A stretch of DNA of 64,000 bases from Massilia sp. ZL223 (GCF_018119395.1 NZ_JAGPWD010000001.1:124001-188000); one strand, 5' to 3'; counted from the first letter of the stretch, positions 16,107 through 28,356 are shown. Made by a program: numbers and translations. The notes: generated by a model from the letters alone, not told the origin.

Positions 16107-16777
16107 GCCGCGTCCTTCTCCACGTAGCCGTTCAGCACGCGCTCGAGCTTCGGCGCGATTTCTTCCTGGCTGCTGATGGTGATGCCCAGGTCGCGCAGCA
16201 GGCCGTCATGCACGCCGTAGACCCAGCTGTGGATGGTCAGCGGTTGGCCGCGGTCCCAGGCGTCGCGCACGATCGTGGTCTGGGCCACGTTGATCACCTG
16301 CTCGGCCACGTTCAGCTCCACCAGGCGGTTGGTCGCGGCGCGGCCGGTGACGGCGCCCAGGTACTTGCCGTGCTTCTCGCGCACGTCGCGCACATGGCCC
16401 AGCCAGTTGTCGGCCAGGCCCACGCGGCCGCCGGTCAGCGCGGCATGCACGCCCGAGCAGCCGTAGTGGCCGCAGATGATGACGTGCTTCACCTTCAGCA
16501 CGTCGATCGCGAACTGCAGCACGCTCAAGCAGTTCAGGTCCGAGTGCACCACCACGTTGGCGATGTTGCGGTGGACGAAGAGCTCGCCCGGCGCCATGCC
16601 CAGCAGTTCATTGGCCGGCACGCGGCTGTCGGAACAGCCGATCCACAGGTATTCCGGGGCCTGCTGCTCGGACAGCGCCTTGAAGAAGTTCGGGTCCTCG
16701 GCCACCATCGAGGCAGCCCAGGCGCGGTTGCGCGCGAACAGGTCTTCGGCGGTCACGCCCTTGCTCTTGTTTTCCAT
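16103..16777 (-). CDS. can: beta-class carbonic anhydrase
   Basis: A 224-aa zinc enzyme interconverting CO2 and bicarbonate. The zinc ligands Cys48, His104 and Cys107 (WIGCSDSRVPANE and ICGHYGCSG) and the Asp50-Arg52 dyad are present. AGGAG seven bases upstream of ATG 16777 fixes the start; an in-frame extension of 42 codons upstream lacks a site and family similarity. It is the first gene of a two-gene operon with the mazG-like gene. It is cytoplasmic, and standard length for the Can/CynT family. Confidence 0.95.
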   Translation of the reverse strand: MENKSKGVTAEDLFARNRAWAASMVAEDPNFFKALSEQQAPEYLWIGCSDSRVPANELLGMAPGELFVHRNIANVVVHSDLNCLSVLQFAIDVLKVKHVIICGHYGCSGVHAALTGGRVGLADNWLGHVRDVREKHGKYLGAVTGRAATNRLVELNVAEQVINVAQTTIVRDAWDRGQPLTIHSWVYGVHDGLLRDLGITISSQEEIAPKLERVLNGYVEKDAA

Positions 16778-16910
16778 CTTCGCTCCTTGTCGTGTGTTGC
16801 CGTCCCGTAGGGACGCGGCCGGGCCGTGGCTCGCCACGCCGGCTCTAGAATAATTCTTCGGAAAATACACGAAGTGTAACAGTGTTGAACTGTTGCCATC
16901 CATAGGGCCG

Positions 16911-16946
16911 AAAAAAACGCCGAGGGCTCGCGCCGCTCAGCGTTTT
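16911..16946 (-). terminator. Rho-independent terminator after dnaJ
   Basis: Reading on the minus strand, a stem of AACGCTGAG and CTCGGCGTT (one G-T pair) with an 11-base GC-rich loop is followed by seven T. It lies 17 bases after the dnaJ stop codon. Confidence 0.85.
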
Positions 16947-16962
16947 CCGGTGCAGGACCTGC

Positions 16963-18084
16963 TTACTCAAAGAAGTCCTTGACCTTGTCCATCCAGCCCT
17001 TGCTCTGCGGGCTATGCTTCGCGCCGCCCTCGTTGGTGAGGCGGTCGAATTCGCGCAGCAGGTCCTTCTGTTTGTCGGTCAGCTTGACCGGGGTCTCGAC
17101 CACCACGTGGCAGAACAGGTCGCCCGTGTAGCCCGAACGCACGCCCTTGATGCCCTTGCCTTTCAGGCGGAAGGTCTTGCCGGTCTGGGTGCCTTCGGGC
17201 ACCGTGAACGAGACCTTGCCGGTCAGGGTCGGCACCTCGATCTCGCCGCCCAGGGCGGCCTTCGAGAACGAGATCGGCATCTCGCAGTGCAGGTCGTCGC
17301 CTTCGCGCTGGAACACCTGGTGCGGCTTGATGTGGATCTCCACGTACAGGTCGCCCGGCGGCCCGCCGTTGGTGCCCGGTTCGCCGTTGCCCGAGGAGCG
17401 GATGCGCATGCCGTTGTCGATACCGGCCGGGATCTTCACTTCCAGGGTCTTGTTGCGCTTGATGCGTCCGGCGCCGGCGCAGGCCGCGCAGGGTTCCGGG
17501 ATGATCTTGCCGCTGCCGTGGCACTTCGGGCAGGTCTGCTGGATGCTGAAGAAGCCCTGCTGCATGCGCACCTGGCCGTGGCCGGCGCAGGTCGAGCAGG
17601 TGACGGGCTGGGTGCCCGGCTTGGCGCCGCTGCCGTGGCAGGTGTCGCACTTGTCCCAGCTCGGCACGCGGATGGTGGTGTCGAAGCCGTGCGCCGCCTG
17701 TTCCAGCGTGATCTCGAGGTTGTAGCGCAAATCGGCGCCGCGGTAGACCTGCGGACCCGCGCTGCGGCCGCGGCCGCCACCGAAGATGTCGCCGAAGATG
17801 TCGCCGAACGCGTCGCCGAAGCCGCCCGCGCCGAAACCTCCGCCCATGCCGCTGTTCGGATCCACGCCGGCATGACCGAAGCGGTCGTAAGCCTCGCGTT
17901 TCTCCGCGTTGGTCAGCATCTCATAGGCTTCCTTCACCTCCTTGAACTTCTCCTCCGCTTCCTTGTTGTCAGGATTGCGGTCGGGGTGGTACTTCATCGC
18001 CAGCTTGCGATAAGCCTTCTTGATGTCGTCTTCCGACGCAGTCTTGGCGACCCCGAGGATCTCGTAAAAATCACGCTTTGCCAT
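16963..18084 (-). CDS. dnaJ: molecular chaperone DnaJ
   Basis: A 373-aa Hsp40 co-chaperone that stimulates DnaK ATPase and delivers substrates. The J domain (residues 1-70) has the HPD motif in KYHPDRNP, followed by a Gly/Phe-rich linker (~75-110). Four zinc-binding CxxCxGxG repeats follow ([32 protein letters not shown]), then the C-terminal substrate-binding domains. ATG 18084 gives the conserved MAKRDFYE start. It is the last gene of the grpE-dnaK-dnaJ cluster, separated from dnaK by a hairpin that may attenuate rather than stop transcription. Confidence 0.97.
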   Translation of the reverse strand: MAKRDFYEILGVAKTASEDDIKKAYRKLAMKYHPDRNPDNKEAEEKFKEVKEAYEMLTNAEKREAYDRFGHAGVDPNSGMGGGFGAGGFGDAFGDIFGDIFGGGRGRSAGPQVYRGADLRYNLEITLEQAAHGFDTTIRVPSWDKCDTCHGSGAKPGTQPVTCSTCAGHGQVRMQQGFFSIQQTCPKCHGSGKIIPEPCAACAGAGRIKRNKTLEVKIPAGIDNGMRIRSSGNGEPGTNGGPPGDLYVEIHIKPHQVFQREGDDLHCEMPISFSKAALGGEIEVPTLTGKVSFTVPEGTQTGKTFRLKGKGIKGVRSGYTGDLFCHVVVETPVKLTDKQKDLLREFDRLTNEGGAKHSPQSKGWMDKVKDFFE

Positions 18085-18126
18085 TGTCGGCACCTTGCTG
18101 TTTATCTAAAACGGAACGATCTATGC

Positions 18127-18165
18127 AAAAAAACCGAGCCGGGAACCATGTGGTCATCGGCTCGG
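18127..18165 (-). terminator. hairpin terminator/attenuator between dnaK and dnaJ
   Basis: On the minus strand CCGAGCCG and CGGCTCGG form a perfect 8-bp stem around a 16-base loop, followed by seven T. As dnaJ lacks a clear promoter in the remaining ~40 bases, partial termination would give less DnaJ than DnaK, as is common in this operon. Confidence 0.8.
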
Positions 18166-18203
18166 TCCCGTACGGAACGGGGCGAGAGCCCCGTCCGCTG
18201 GTC

Positions 18204-20147
<1,944 letters not shown>

Positions 20148-20188
20148 GATGTATTCCTTTTATATTTGGATGATTTCGGATGAATTCA

Positions 20189-20216
20189 ATATTGGGAAAA
20201 AGCGCGTGCTTTCAAG
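20189..20216 (-). promoter_or_regulatory. sigma-32 heat-shock promoter of dnaK
   Basis: On the minus strand CTTGAAA (20210-20216) and CCCAATAT (20189-20196) are separated by 13 bases; the sigma-32 consensus is CTTGAAA-N11-16-CCCCATNT. One mismatch occurs in the -10 element. It lies about 40 bases upstream of the dnaK start codon. Confidence 0.8.
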
Positions 20217-20258
20217 TGGTTAACTCGCTGCACGCTGCGTTTTTTCCTTATTTCGCGC

Positions 20259-20819
20259 TTATTTCGGTGCTGCTGCGGTGACGATGGCGGGACGCAGCAG
20301 GCGGTCGGCGATCATGTAGCCTTTCTGCAGCACTGCAACCACGGTATTCGCTTCCTGCTCCGACGGCACCACGGCCACGGCCTGGTGCTTGTTCGGGTCG
20401 AGCTTTTCGCCCGGCTGCGGCATGACTTCGATCAGGCGGTTCTTCTCGAAGGCCGCGGTGAGCTGCTTGAGGGTCATCTCGACGCCTTCGCGGATCGCTT
20501 CCACGGTCTGGGTCTCGACCTTCAGCGCCATTTCCAGGCTGTCGCGCACCGGCACCATGGCCTCGGCGAAGCTTTCGATGGCAAATTTATGCGCTTTGCT
20601 CACATCTTCCTGGGCGCGGCGGCGGATGTTTTCCGCGTCGGCCTTGGCGCGCATGAAGGCGTCGTGCATCTCGGCCAGCTTGGCTTCGGTCGCGCTCAGC
20701 TGTTCTTCGAGGCCCGGCTCGCCCGGTGCGGCAGCAGCGGCCTGGGGAGCGGCAGCCTCGGCTGCGGGCGCCTCGGCTTCCGGCTGGTTCGTCACCTCTT
20801 TGTTTTCTTGGTCTTGCAT
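20259..20819 (-). CDS. grpE: nucleotide exchange factor GrpE
   Basis: A 186-aa GrpE that releases ADP from DnaK. An Ala/Glu/Pro-rich disordered N-terminus (residues 8-45) precedes the long coiled coil ([20 protein letters not shown]) and the conserved VRDSLEMAL and the C-terminal beta domain with [17 protein letters not shown] eight bases before ATG 20819 supports this start; an upstream in-frame codon is less likely. It is the first gene of the chaperone cluster, and a consensus sigma-32 promoter lies 70 bases upstream. hrcA, often adjacent, is not in the window. Confidence 0.96.
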   Translation of the reverse strand: MQDQENKEVTNQPEAEAPAAEAAAPQAAAAAPGEPGLEEQLSATEAKLAEMHDAFMRAKADAENIRRRAQEDVSKAHKFAIESFAEAMVPVRDSLEMALKVETQTVEAIREGVEMTLKQLTAAFEKNRLIEVMPQPGEKLDPNKHQAVAVVPSEQEANTVVAVLQKGYMIADRLLRPAIVTAAAPK

Positions 20820-20888
20820 CGAAAAAACTCCTAGAATCAAGGACTTGGCTGAGACAGGAAAGCTTCCTGCTTGAATGTACAGGCCCCC

Positions 20889-20916
20889 AGATGGGGCGAT
20901 CTCCTACAATTTCAAG
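20889..20916 (-). promoter_or_regulatory. sigma-32 heat-shock promoter of grpE
   Basis: On the minus strand CTTGAAA (20910-20916), a 13-base spacer and CCCCATCT (20889-20896) match the sigma-32 consensus without a mismatch. It is about 70 bases upstream of grpE. No CIRCE inverted repeat is seen nearby, so the cluster seems to be under RpoH rather than HrcA control. Confidence 0.88.
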
Positions 20917-21086
20917 GGGAATTGAGGAAATGTCATGGTCCGGCAGGCCCGCTCCAGACGATCAGTCCACTTCAGATAACAATTGTTACAGTATTTACTA
21001 TTTTCGTGATTCATTTCCCAACGAGAAGTTATAAGCTTCTCGACAAGCTTGCCACTGTCGAGGCAAGCGATCCGGGAGCAGACATC

Positions 21087-21179
21087 ATGCGATTACACCT
21101 GATCAGCAGCGCCGTCGTGCTGTACACCCTGGCGGTGATGGCCTGGCTGTGCTACGTCGGCATCGGCGCGACGCCCTGA
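21087..21179 (+). CDS. putative 30-residue membrane protein
   Basis: A short ORF with GGGAG eight bases before its ATG encodes 30 residues that form a single hydrophobic helix (LISSAVVLYTLAVMAWLCYV) with a short polar tail. Codon third positions are strongly GC-rich, like real genes here, whereas the sequence just upstream is AT-rich and non-coding in style. A 7-bp hairpin (CGAGAAG/CTTCTCG, 21022-21042) precedes it. The gene lies alone between divergent grpE and convergent hemH. No family is recognised; expression is unproven. Confidence 0.5.
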   Translation: MRLHLISSAVVLYTLAVMAWLCYVGIGATP

Positions 21180-21217
21180 CAAACCGGCCATTTTAGCAGA
21201 ACGGCTACCCTGTCCGC

Positions 21218-22321
21218 CTAAGCGCCGAGCTGGGCCGCGTGCTGGGCGCCGACCTGGGCGTCGCGCCGCTGGCTGGCGCTCTGGGCCGGGGTGAGGATGG
21301 TCGGCCAGCCGATCAGGTGCTGTTCGGCGATCTCGGCCAGGCCCTTGATCCAGGCCGGCGAGGTGTTGAGGCAGGGGATGTAGTGGTAATCCTTGCCGCC
21401 CGCGGCCTCGAAATCGTGACGGACTTCCATGTTGATCTCTTCCAGCGTCTCCAGGCAGTCGCTGGTGAAGCCCGGGCAGATCACGTCGATGCGCTCCACG
21501 CCTTCGCGCGCCAGCTGCTGCACGGTGGGGGCGGTATAGGGCTGCAGCCATTCGGCCTTGCCGAAGCGCGACTGGAAAGTCACCAGGTAGTCTTCCGGCC
21601 CGATGCCCAGGGCCTCGGCCAGCAGGCGCGCGGTCTTCTGGCATTCGCAGAAATACGGGTCGCCCAGCAGCAGGGTGCGCTTGGGCACGCCGTGGAAGCT
21701 CATCACCAGTTTCTGGCCGCGGCCGTGGTTGTCCCAGTGGCCCTGCACGCTTTCGGCCAGGGCGTTGATATAGCCCTCGTGGTCGTGGTAGTGCTTCACC
21801 AGGCGCAGCTCGGGCACGTTGCGCACGCGCGCATAGTGCTGGTAGACGGCGTCCCAGATCGAGGCGGTGGTGGTGCCGGAATACTGGGGGTAGGCGGGCA
21901 GGACCACGATGCGGTCGCAGCCCTCTTCCTTGAGGCGATCGAGCACCTCATTGACCGACGGCGAGCCATAGCGCATCGCCATCGCCACCTTCACGCCCTC
22001 GTGGCCGCGTTCCTTCAGCATGTCCTGCAGCAGCGCCGCCTGCTTCGCGGTGTGGACCTTCAGGGGCGAACCCTCGCGGGTCCAGATGGTGCGGTACTTG
22101 GCGGCCGATTTGCCGGAGCGGAAAGGCAGGATGAACAGGTGCAGGATGAACCACCAGACGCGGCTCGGGATCTCCACCACGCGCGGGTCGGACAGGAACT
22201 GCTTCAGGTAGCGGCGCACGGCCTTGCGAGTGGGCTCGTCGGGTGTGCCGAGGTTGACCAGGACGACGGCATGCTGCGGCACGGTGCCGTGGGCGTGAGG
22301 CGGTTCTTTGCGAAATGGCAT
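21218..22321 (-). CDS. hemH: ferrochelatase
   Basis: A 367-aa HemH inserting Fe2+ into protoporphyrin IX, the last step of haem synthesis. Family features are the N-terminal VVLVNLGTPDEPT, YPQYSGTTTAS, the catalytic His in LVMSFHGVPKR and the acidic CPGFTSDCLETLEEI helix. It is slightly extended at the C-terminus (Gln/Ala-rich tail DAQVGAQHAAQLGA). It is a peripheral membrane or cytoplasmic enzyme. It is monocistronic, between ohr upstream and a small ORF downstream on the other strand. Confidence 0.96.
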   Translation of the reverse strand: MPFRKEPPHAHGTVPQHAVVLVNLGTPDEPTRKAVRRYLKQFLSDPRVVEIPSRVWWFILHLFILPFRSGKSAAKYRTIWTREGSPLKVHTAKQAALLQDMLKERGHEGVKVAMAMRYGSPSVNEVLDRLKEEGCDRIVVLPAYPQYSGTTTASIWDAVYQHYARVRNVPELRLVKHYHDHEGYINALAESVQGHWDNHGRGQKLVMSFHGVPKRTLLLGDPYFCECQKTARLLAEALGIGPEDYLVTFQSRFGKAEWLQPYTAPTVQQLAREGVERIDVICPGFTSDCLETLEEINMEVRHDFEAAGGKDYHYIPCLNTSPAWIKGLAEIAEQHLIGWPTILTPAQSASQRRDAQVGAQHAAQLGA

Positions 22322-22337
22322 GTATGAAGGGTGGGTG

Positions 22338-22371
22338 ACGGGACGCCCTCTATTATAAGTGGGGGTCCCGT
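22338..22371 (-). promoter_or_regulatory. hemH promoter region: TATAAT inside a hairpin
   Basis: On the minus strand a perfect TATAAT (22352-22357) lies about 30 bases upstream of the hemH start. It sits in the loop of a 7-bp inverted repeat (ACGGGAC at 22338-22344, GTCCCGT at 22365-22371). No good -35 is visible. The dyad could be an operator or the end of the ohr transcript. Confidence 0.4.
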
Positions 22372-22402
22372 GCGGCGGACAGCGCGTGCGCGCGGCTTGT
22401 CG

Positions 22403-22831
22403 TCAGGTGGATACGTGCAGGCGAACGTCGATGTTGTTGCGGGTGGCGTTCGAGTAGGGGCAGACGATGTGGGCCTTGTCGACCAGCTCTTTCAGCTGGG
22501 CCTGGTCCATGCCCGGGGCCTTGATGGTAAGGTCGACTTCGATGCCGAAGCCGGTGGGGATCTGGCCGATGCCGACGTCGCCGGTGACGGTCAGGTCTTG
22601 CGGCAGGCTGACCTTCTGCTGGCCGGCCACGAATTTCAGGGCGCCGAGGAAGCAGGCCGAGTAGCCGGCGGCGAACAGCTGTTCGGGATTGGTGCCGGGA
22701 CCGCCGCCGCCGCCCAGTTCCTTCGGGGTGGACAGCTGCAGGTTCAGCACGCCGTCGGAACTCTTCGAGTTGCCTTCGCGGCCACCTTGGGAGGTGGCTT
22801 GGGCGCGGTACAGGACTTTTTCGATGCTCAT
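22403..22831 (-). CDS. ohr: organic hydroperoxide resistance protein (Ohr)
   Basis: A 142-aa thiol peroxidase of the Ohr/OsmC superfamily that reduces organic hydroperoxides using lipoyl-linked reductants. The two redox Cys are Cys60 ([12 protein letters not shown]) and Cys124 ([12 protein letters not shown]). The Ohr-specific [17 protein letters not shown] segment is present. GGAGGGAAG before the ATG is a strong ribosome site. No ohrR regulator is adjacent. Its position upstream of hemH may reflect shared oxidative stress use, but they need not be co-transcribed. Confidence 0.94.
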   Translation of the reverse strand: MSIEKVLYRAQATSQGGREGNSKSSDGVLNLQLSTPKELGGGGGPGTNPEQLFAAGYSACFLGALKFVAGQQKVSLPQDLTVTGDVGIGQIPTGFGIEVDLTIKAPGMDQAQLKELVDKAHIVCPYSNATRNNIDVRLHVST

Positions 22832-22949
22832 TCGACTTCCCTCCTTTGTGGTTGTGGGTGCGGATCAGATAGCACTTTGCCACAGAATGGTGAAGGGGGG
22901 GATGACGGTTGGCCGGATGGGAGAGGCGCTTTGGCCCGCTGCATGTAAA

Positions 22950-22977
22950 CGTCGTTCCGGCGAAGGCCGGAACGACG
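22950..22977. repeat. REP-like palindrome, intact
   Basis: A perfect 12-bp inverted repeat (CGTCGTTCCGGC and its complement) around the loop GAAG. It lies between recN (28 bases after its stop on the minus strand) and ohr. The GAAG loop is the one that was hit by the IS in the copy at 2407. Confidence 0.85.
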
Positions 22978-23004
22978 GTCTTGAGGCTAACGGGCCTGGC
23001 GGCG

Positions 23005-24672
<1,668 letters not shown>

Positions 24673-24712
24673 GAAAAATCGGGTCTCCGTTGGTGGATAT
24701 GGGTATGGCGAT

Positions 24713-25618
24713 TTACTTGAGCTTGCCGTCGTTGGTCGGGTATTCGTTCCAGTGCAGTTTTTCGCGCAGCGTATGGTAGTAGCTCCAGTCGTGCGGGTGC
24801 AGGAAGGTGACGGTGTTGGGCGAGCGCGAGATGACGATGCGGTCGCCCAGCTGCAGGCTGGTGAAGGTCTGCATGTCGAAGTTGACGCTGATGTCGCGCC
24901 CGCTCACCAGTTCGACCACGATCTCGCTGGTGTCCGGCACCACGATCGGCCGGTTCGACAGCGCATGCGGCGCGATCGGCACCAGCACGATGCCTTGCAG
25001 GCTCGGGTGCAGCAGCGGGCCGCCGGCAGACAGCGAATAGGCGGTGGAACCGGTCGGCGTCGAGACGATCAGGCCGTCCGAGCGCTGGTTGTACATGAAC
25101 TCGCCGTCCACGATCAGCTTGAGTTCGACCATGCCGGCGCCGGTGCCGCGCGCCACCACCACGTCGTTGACCGCCACGCTGCAGTAGATCTGCTCGCCGT
25201 CGCGCATCACGCGCGCTTCCAGCAGCGTGCGCTTCTCCAGGCGCGACCTGCCCTCCAGGATCTCGCCCAGCGCGGGCAGCATGTTCTGGATCGGGATGTC
25301 GGTGATGAAGCCCAGGCGTCCCTGGTTGATGCCGATCAAAGGGGTATCGTATTTGGCGAGCTGGCGCGCGATGCCGAGCATGGTGCCGTCGCCGCCGACC
25401 ACGACGGCCGCCTTGGCTTGTTCGCCGATGGCGGCCACGCTCATGGATTCGATGCCCGTCAGCCCCAAGTGGGCCGCGGTGTCTTCCTCGAACACCACGC
25501 GGTAGCCGGCGCCGCGCAGGAAATCCACGATGCGGCCGACCGGCTCCTCGACTCCGGCCGTGTTTTGCCGGACCACGAGCGCGATGATGGGTTGTGGTGC
25601 AGGCGTGACAGCGGACAT
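24713..25618 (-). CDS. nadK: NAD kinase
   Basis: A 301-aa ATP-NAD kinase making NADP. The catalytic GGDGTML motif, the [11 protein letters not shown] stretch, NDVVVARG and the [17 protein letters not shown] loop are present. ATG 25618 is chosen; a GTG ten codons upstream (25648) is also downstream of the promoter and cannot be excluded. It is the first gene of the nadK-recN operon. Its presence behind a LexA box means NADP supply rises with DNA damage; this may be passive linkage. Confidence 0.95.
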   Translation of the reverse strand: MSAVTPAPQPIIALVVRQNTAGVEEPVGRIVDFLRGAGYRVVFEEDTAAHLGLTGIESMSVAAIGEQAKAAVVVGGDGTMLGIARQLAKYDTPLIGINQGRLGFITDIPIQNMLPALGEILEGRSRLEKRTLLEARVMRDGEQIYCSVAVNDVVVARGTGAGMVELKLIVDGEFMYNQRSDGLIVSTPTGSTAYSLSAGGPLLHPSLQGIVLVPIAPHALSNRPIVVPDTSEIVVELVSGRDISVNFDMQTFTSLQLGDRIVISRSPNTVTFLHPHDWSYYHTLREKLHWNEYPTNDGKLK

Positions 25619-25712
25619 ATCGATCTCGGCGGTGATGGGTAACGACACGCTGGAGATTAACCGATAATCCCTGCGGCTGCCAGTTGACGGGCCGCCCGGG
25701 ACTCGTCAAACA

Positions 25713-25728
25713 CTGTACAAAAGAACAG
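25713..25728 (-). promoter_or_regulatory. LexA (SOS) box of nadK-recN
   Basis: CTGT-ACAAAAGA-ACAG is a full match to the CTGT-N8-ACAG LexA operator. It overlaps the -10 hexamer of the minus-strand promoter, a position that would block RNA polymerase. Its target includes recN, an SOS gene in most proteobacteria. Confidence 0.9.
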
Positions 25729-25756
25729 TATAAGGGCGAGCCCCGCCAGGTGGCAA
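25727..25756 (-). promoter_or_regulatory. sigma-70 promoter of nadK-recN
   Basis: On the minus strand TTGCCA (25751-25756), an 18-base spacer and TATACT (25727-25732) form a good sigma-70 promoter whose -10 overlaps the LexA box. The leader to ATG 25618 is about 100 bases. Confidence 0.7.
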
Positions 25757-25758
25757 GA

Positions 25759-26667
25759 TTACTGTAGAAAGGCCTGGCTCACGGCAGCAACAACGGCCAT
25801 GCTCAGGCTAATGGTGTGCAACATCATCAACACCAGCCAGCGCACCGCGGTCATGGTGCGGGTGCCGCCGTACACGCGCCGCATCGCGGTCGGCAGGTAG
25901 AAGGTCAGCCAGAGCAGCAGCACGAGCGTGACGATGTCCCAGCCCTTCGGCACCAGGATGAGCAGGCTGAGCATGAAGAAGGCGAAGGCATTCGAGTGCA
26001 GCGCGAACAGGAAGTGTTCGCCGTAGGTGCGGCCCTTGCCCAGATAGAGGATTTTCAGGAACAGGGCGAACACCGGCATCAGCGCGAAGACCGCATAGGG
26101 CGCGTTGGAGAAGAAGGCCCGCTTCAGCGCGTCGCTGCGTTCCTTCTCGGGCATGTCCAGCAGGCCCTCGGTGCCGCGGCCCAGCGCGGGATTGATCCTG
26201 CCGGCGATTTCCACGAGGTCCTTCTCGCTTTCCTTGACCTGGGCCAGCTCTTCCGGCGTGGCGGGACGCGCCACCTTGTCCTTTGCAACTTGTTCGACCG
26301 CGGCGCGCTGCAGCTCGTCCCGGTCGGTGCTCATGACATTGAAGTCCAGGCCGCCGATCTTGAACAGTGCGAAGAAGATGATGCTGAAGGTCAGGTAGAC
26401 GCGCAGCGGCTCGAGGTAGCGCGCGCGCCGGCCTTCGATGTACTCGCGGGTCAAGAAGCCCGGCTTGAACAGCAGCAGCTTGAGCGACTTCCACAGCTTG
26501 CCTTCCAGCGCCACATAATGGCCAACGAACTCGTGCAGGAACTCGAAGGCGGTCGGCACGTGCAGGTGGGTGGCCTGGCCGCACTGGTGGCAGAAATTGC
26601 CGGAGGTCGCAGCGCCGCAATTCTTGCAAATGGAGGTGTCGGGATGAGGAAGGGCTTCGGTTTTCAC
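25759..26667 (-). CDS. DUF3667 domain-containing membrane protein
   Basis: A protein of about 302 aa with an N-terminal zinc ribbon (CKNCG...FCHQCG), the DUF3667 segment (FLHEFVGHYVALEGKLWKSL, then LLLFKPGFLTREYIEGRR) and four to five predicted membrane helices. The stretch between the first and later helices is charged (residues ~110-190). The function is unknown; such proteins are common in Bacteroidetes and betaproteobacteria. The start is uncertain: GTG 26667 gives the usual short lead before the zinc ribbon, while a TTG at 26736 would add 23 residues. It is transcribed towards, and ends just before, the nadK promoter. Confidence 0.8.
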   Translation of the reverse strand: MKTEALPHPDTSICKNCGAATSGNFCHQCGQATHLHVPTAFEFLHEFVGHYVALEGKLWKSLKLLLFKPGFLTREYIEGRRARYLEPLRVYLTFSIIFFALFKIGGLDFNVMSTDRDELQRAAVEQVAKDKVARPATPEELAQVKESEKDLVEIAGRINPALGRGTEGLLDMPEKERSDALKRAFFSNAPYAVFALMPVFALFLKILYLGKGRTYGEHFLFALHSNAFAFFMLSLLILVPKGWDIVTLVLLLWLTFYLPTAMRRVYGGTRTMTAVRWLVLMMLHTISLSMAVVAAVSQAFLQ

Positions 26668-26801
26668 GGCGCGGTTCCAGGCAATGACGGTCAAGCCGAC
26701 ATGGTAAGGCTTTAGTTGCAAAATTGCATCATCCAATTGCGCGACCGCATCCTCTTCACCCAGTTAGGATTGAACCAACAGAAATGCAGAAGGAGGACAT
26801 C

Positions 26802-27131
26802 ATGGTCACCGAAACCAAGGACCGCTTCGTCAACACCAAGGCCCCGATCGAGAACGACGGCGTCAAGCGCCAGCCGCACGAGCGCGACGAGACCCCGGAT
26901 GCGCAGGACCAGGAACCGCGCGGCGTCATCAAGCAGGCGGCCGAGGACCTGGCCCAGGGCCTCGTCAATACCGATTGCTACGGCACCAACGGCCAGGGCA
27001 TCGAGCAGGCCGTCGAGCCGGCTGCGGATGCGACCGGCCAGGCCAACCCGCAACCGGACCGCCACCGCTCGATGCGCCGCCACGAGGGCGCCGATCTCGG
27101 ACCAGGCAACGACGACAAGGGGGCGCCATGA
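26802..27131 (+). CDS. small hydrophilic protein, function unknown
   Basis: A 109-aa very polar protein without membrane or signal segments, rich in Asp, Glu, Gln, Asn, Pro and Gly, likely disordered. Only a short central stretch (IKQAAEDLAQGLVNTDCYGT) looks helical. AGGAGG seven bases before the ATG is an almost ideal ribosome site. Its stop overlaps the start of the osmC gene by ATGA (27128-27131), so the two are translationally coupled. No family is recognised; its low complexity and linkage suggest a stress-related role. Confidence 0.75.
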   Translation: MVTETKDRFVNTKAPIENDGVKRQPHERDETPDAQDQEPRGVIKQAAEDLAQGLVNTDCYGTNGQGIEQAVEPAADATGQANPQPDRHRSMRRHEGADLGPGNDDKGAP

Positions 27132-27559
27132 CGATCAAGCGTAACGGCAGCGCCGTCTGGAGCGGCGGGCTGAAGGATGGCAAGGGCGCGGTGTCGACCG
27201 GCAGCGGCGCGCTCAAGGACGCGCAGTACGGCTTCAACACGCGCTTCGAGGACGGTCCCGGCACCAATCCCGAGGAGCTGATCGGCGCCGCGCACGCGGG
27301 CTGCTTCACCATGGCGCTCTCGGGCCAGCTCGGGCAGGCCGGATTGACGGCGCAGGAGCTGCGCACCACGGCCACCGTGTCGATGGAAAAGGTCGAGGGC
27401 GGCTTCTCGATCACGGCGGTGCACCTGGACCTGGTGGCGAAGATTCCCGGCGCGAGCCAGGAAGCCTTCGACAAGGCGGCCAGCACGGCCAAGGAAAACT
27501 GCCCGGTGTCGAAGCTGCTGAACGCGGACATCACGCTCAGCGCGAAGCTGGAGAACTGA
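27128..27559 (+). CDS. OsmC family peroxiredoxin
   Basis: A 143-aa OsmC-type hydroperoxide reductase. The paired redox Cys are Cys59 (GAAHAGCFTMAL) and Cys125 (KENCPVSKLL), and TNPEELIGAAHAG is the OsmC-branch signature, distinct from the Ohr protein at 22403. It would reduce organic hydroperoxides during osmotic or stationary-phase stress. It is translationally coupled to the small hydrophilic protein upstream. Confidence 0.9.
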   Translation: MTIKRNGSAVWSGGLKDGKGAVSTGSGALKDAQYGFNTRFEDGPGTNPEELIGAAHAGCFTMALSGQLGQAGLTAQELRTTATVSMEKVEGGFSITAVHLDLVAKIPGASQEAFDKAASTAKENCPVSKLLNADITLSAKLEN

Positions 27560-27636
27560 GCGCGCGCAGGCGCCGGCAAGGAACATGGCGAGCGCATAAA
27601 ATGGCGGTTTTCTGAATCAACAAGAGGACACTACCC

Positions 27637-28050
27637 ATGCGCATTCTGCACACCATGTTACGCGTCGGCGACCTGCAACGCTCGATCGACTTCTACACCA
27701 AGGTGCTGGGCATGAAGCTGCTGCGCACCAGCGACAATCCCGAGTACAAGTACACCCTCGCCTTCCTCGGCTACGGCAGCAACCCGGAGCACGCGGAGCT
27801 CGAGCTGACCTACAACTACGGCGTCGACAGCTACGACATGGGCACGGCCTACGGCCATATCGCCATCTCGGCCGAGGACATCTACAAGACCTGCGAACAG
27901 GTGCGCGCGGCCGGCGGCAACATCACCCGCGAGCCGGGCCCGGTCAAGGGCGGCAGCACCGTGATCGCCTTCATCACCGACCCGGACGGCTACAAGGTCG
28001 AACTGATCGAGCGTGCCGACCACGCCGGCGGCGCCGGTCTCGGCAGCTGA
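27637..28050 (+). CDS. gloA: lactoylglutathione lyase (glyoxalase I)
   Basis: A 137-aa vicinal-oxygen-chelate enzyme converting the methylglyoxal-glutathione adduct to S-lactoylglutathione. The four metal ligands His5, Glu56, His74 and Glu122 fall at exactly the numbering of E. coli GloA, the Ni2+-preferring short type. AAGAGGA is placed before the ATG. The C-terminus has a short Gly-rich tail. It is probably monocistronic, 77 bases after osmC. Confidence 0.96.
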   Translation: MRILHTMLRVGDLQRSIDFYTKVLGMKLLRTSDNPEYKYTLAFLGYGSNPEHAELELTYNYGVDSYDMGTAYGHIAISAEDIYKTCEQVRAAGGNITREPGPVKGGSTVIAFITDPDGYKVELIERADHAGGAGLGS

Positions 28051-28232
28051 TCGGGCAGCTCTTCAGCAAGCCCGGCGCGGCGCGGCAATCAATACGTCTT
28101 CGGGGCGGTCCTGGGCGGCCCCGTGCAATCCCCCACCCCACGGTGTCGGCGGCCGATGTGGTGATTGCTGAACTCATTCAGTGGCGCAGGGGGCGGGCTA
28201 TTTAAACGTTGCGGTGCTGCTGGGGAACTTGG

Positions 28233-28328
28233 GTTCCCGCCTTCGCGGGAACGGCGGGTTTCGGTAGCGAGCCACAAATTTTGTCGTAGTCCGCTACTTC
28301 ATCACGTCGTCCCCGCGCAGGCGGGGAC
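28233..28328. repeat. pair of REP-like palindromes
   Basis: GTTCCCGC-CTTC-GCGGGAAC (28233-28252) and GTCCCCGC-GCAG-GCGGGGAC (28309-28328), each next to a copy of AACTTGGG/CCCAAGTT in opposite orientation. They have the same paired layout as the units at 15.6 kb and at the IS site, though with C for G in the core. Confidence 0.8.
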
Positions 28329-28356
28329 CCAAGTTCGCAGCATAGAGACGAACAAA

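Noticed and set aside
20871..21086. Longer version of the small ORF at 21087
   Set aside because: The added part overlaps the grpE promoter region, has AT-rich non-coding composition and no ribosome site.
27974..28177. Small minus-strand ORF over the gloA 3' end
   Set aside because: Arg/Pro-rich sequence, no ribosome site, and half of it overlaps gloA antisense.
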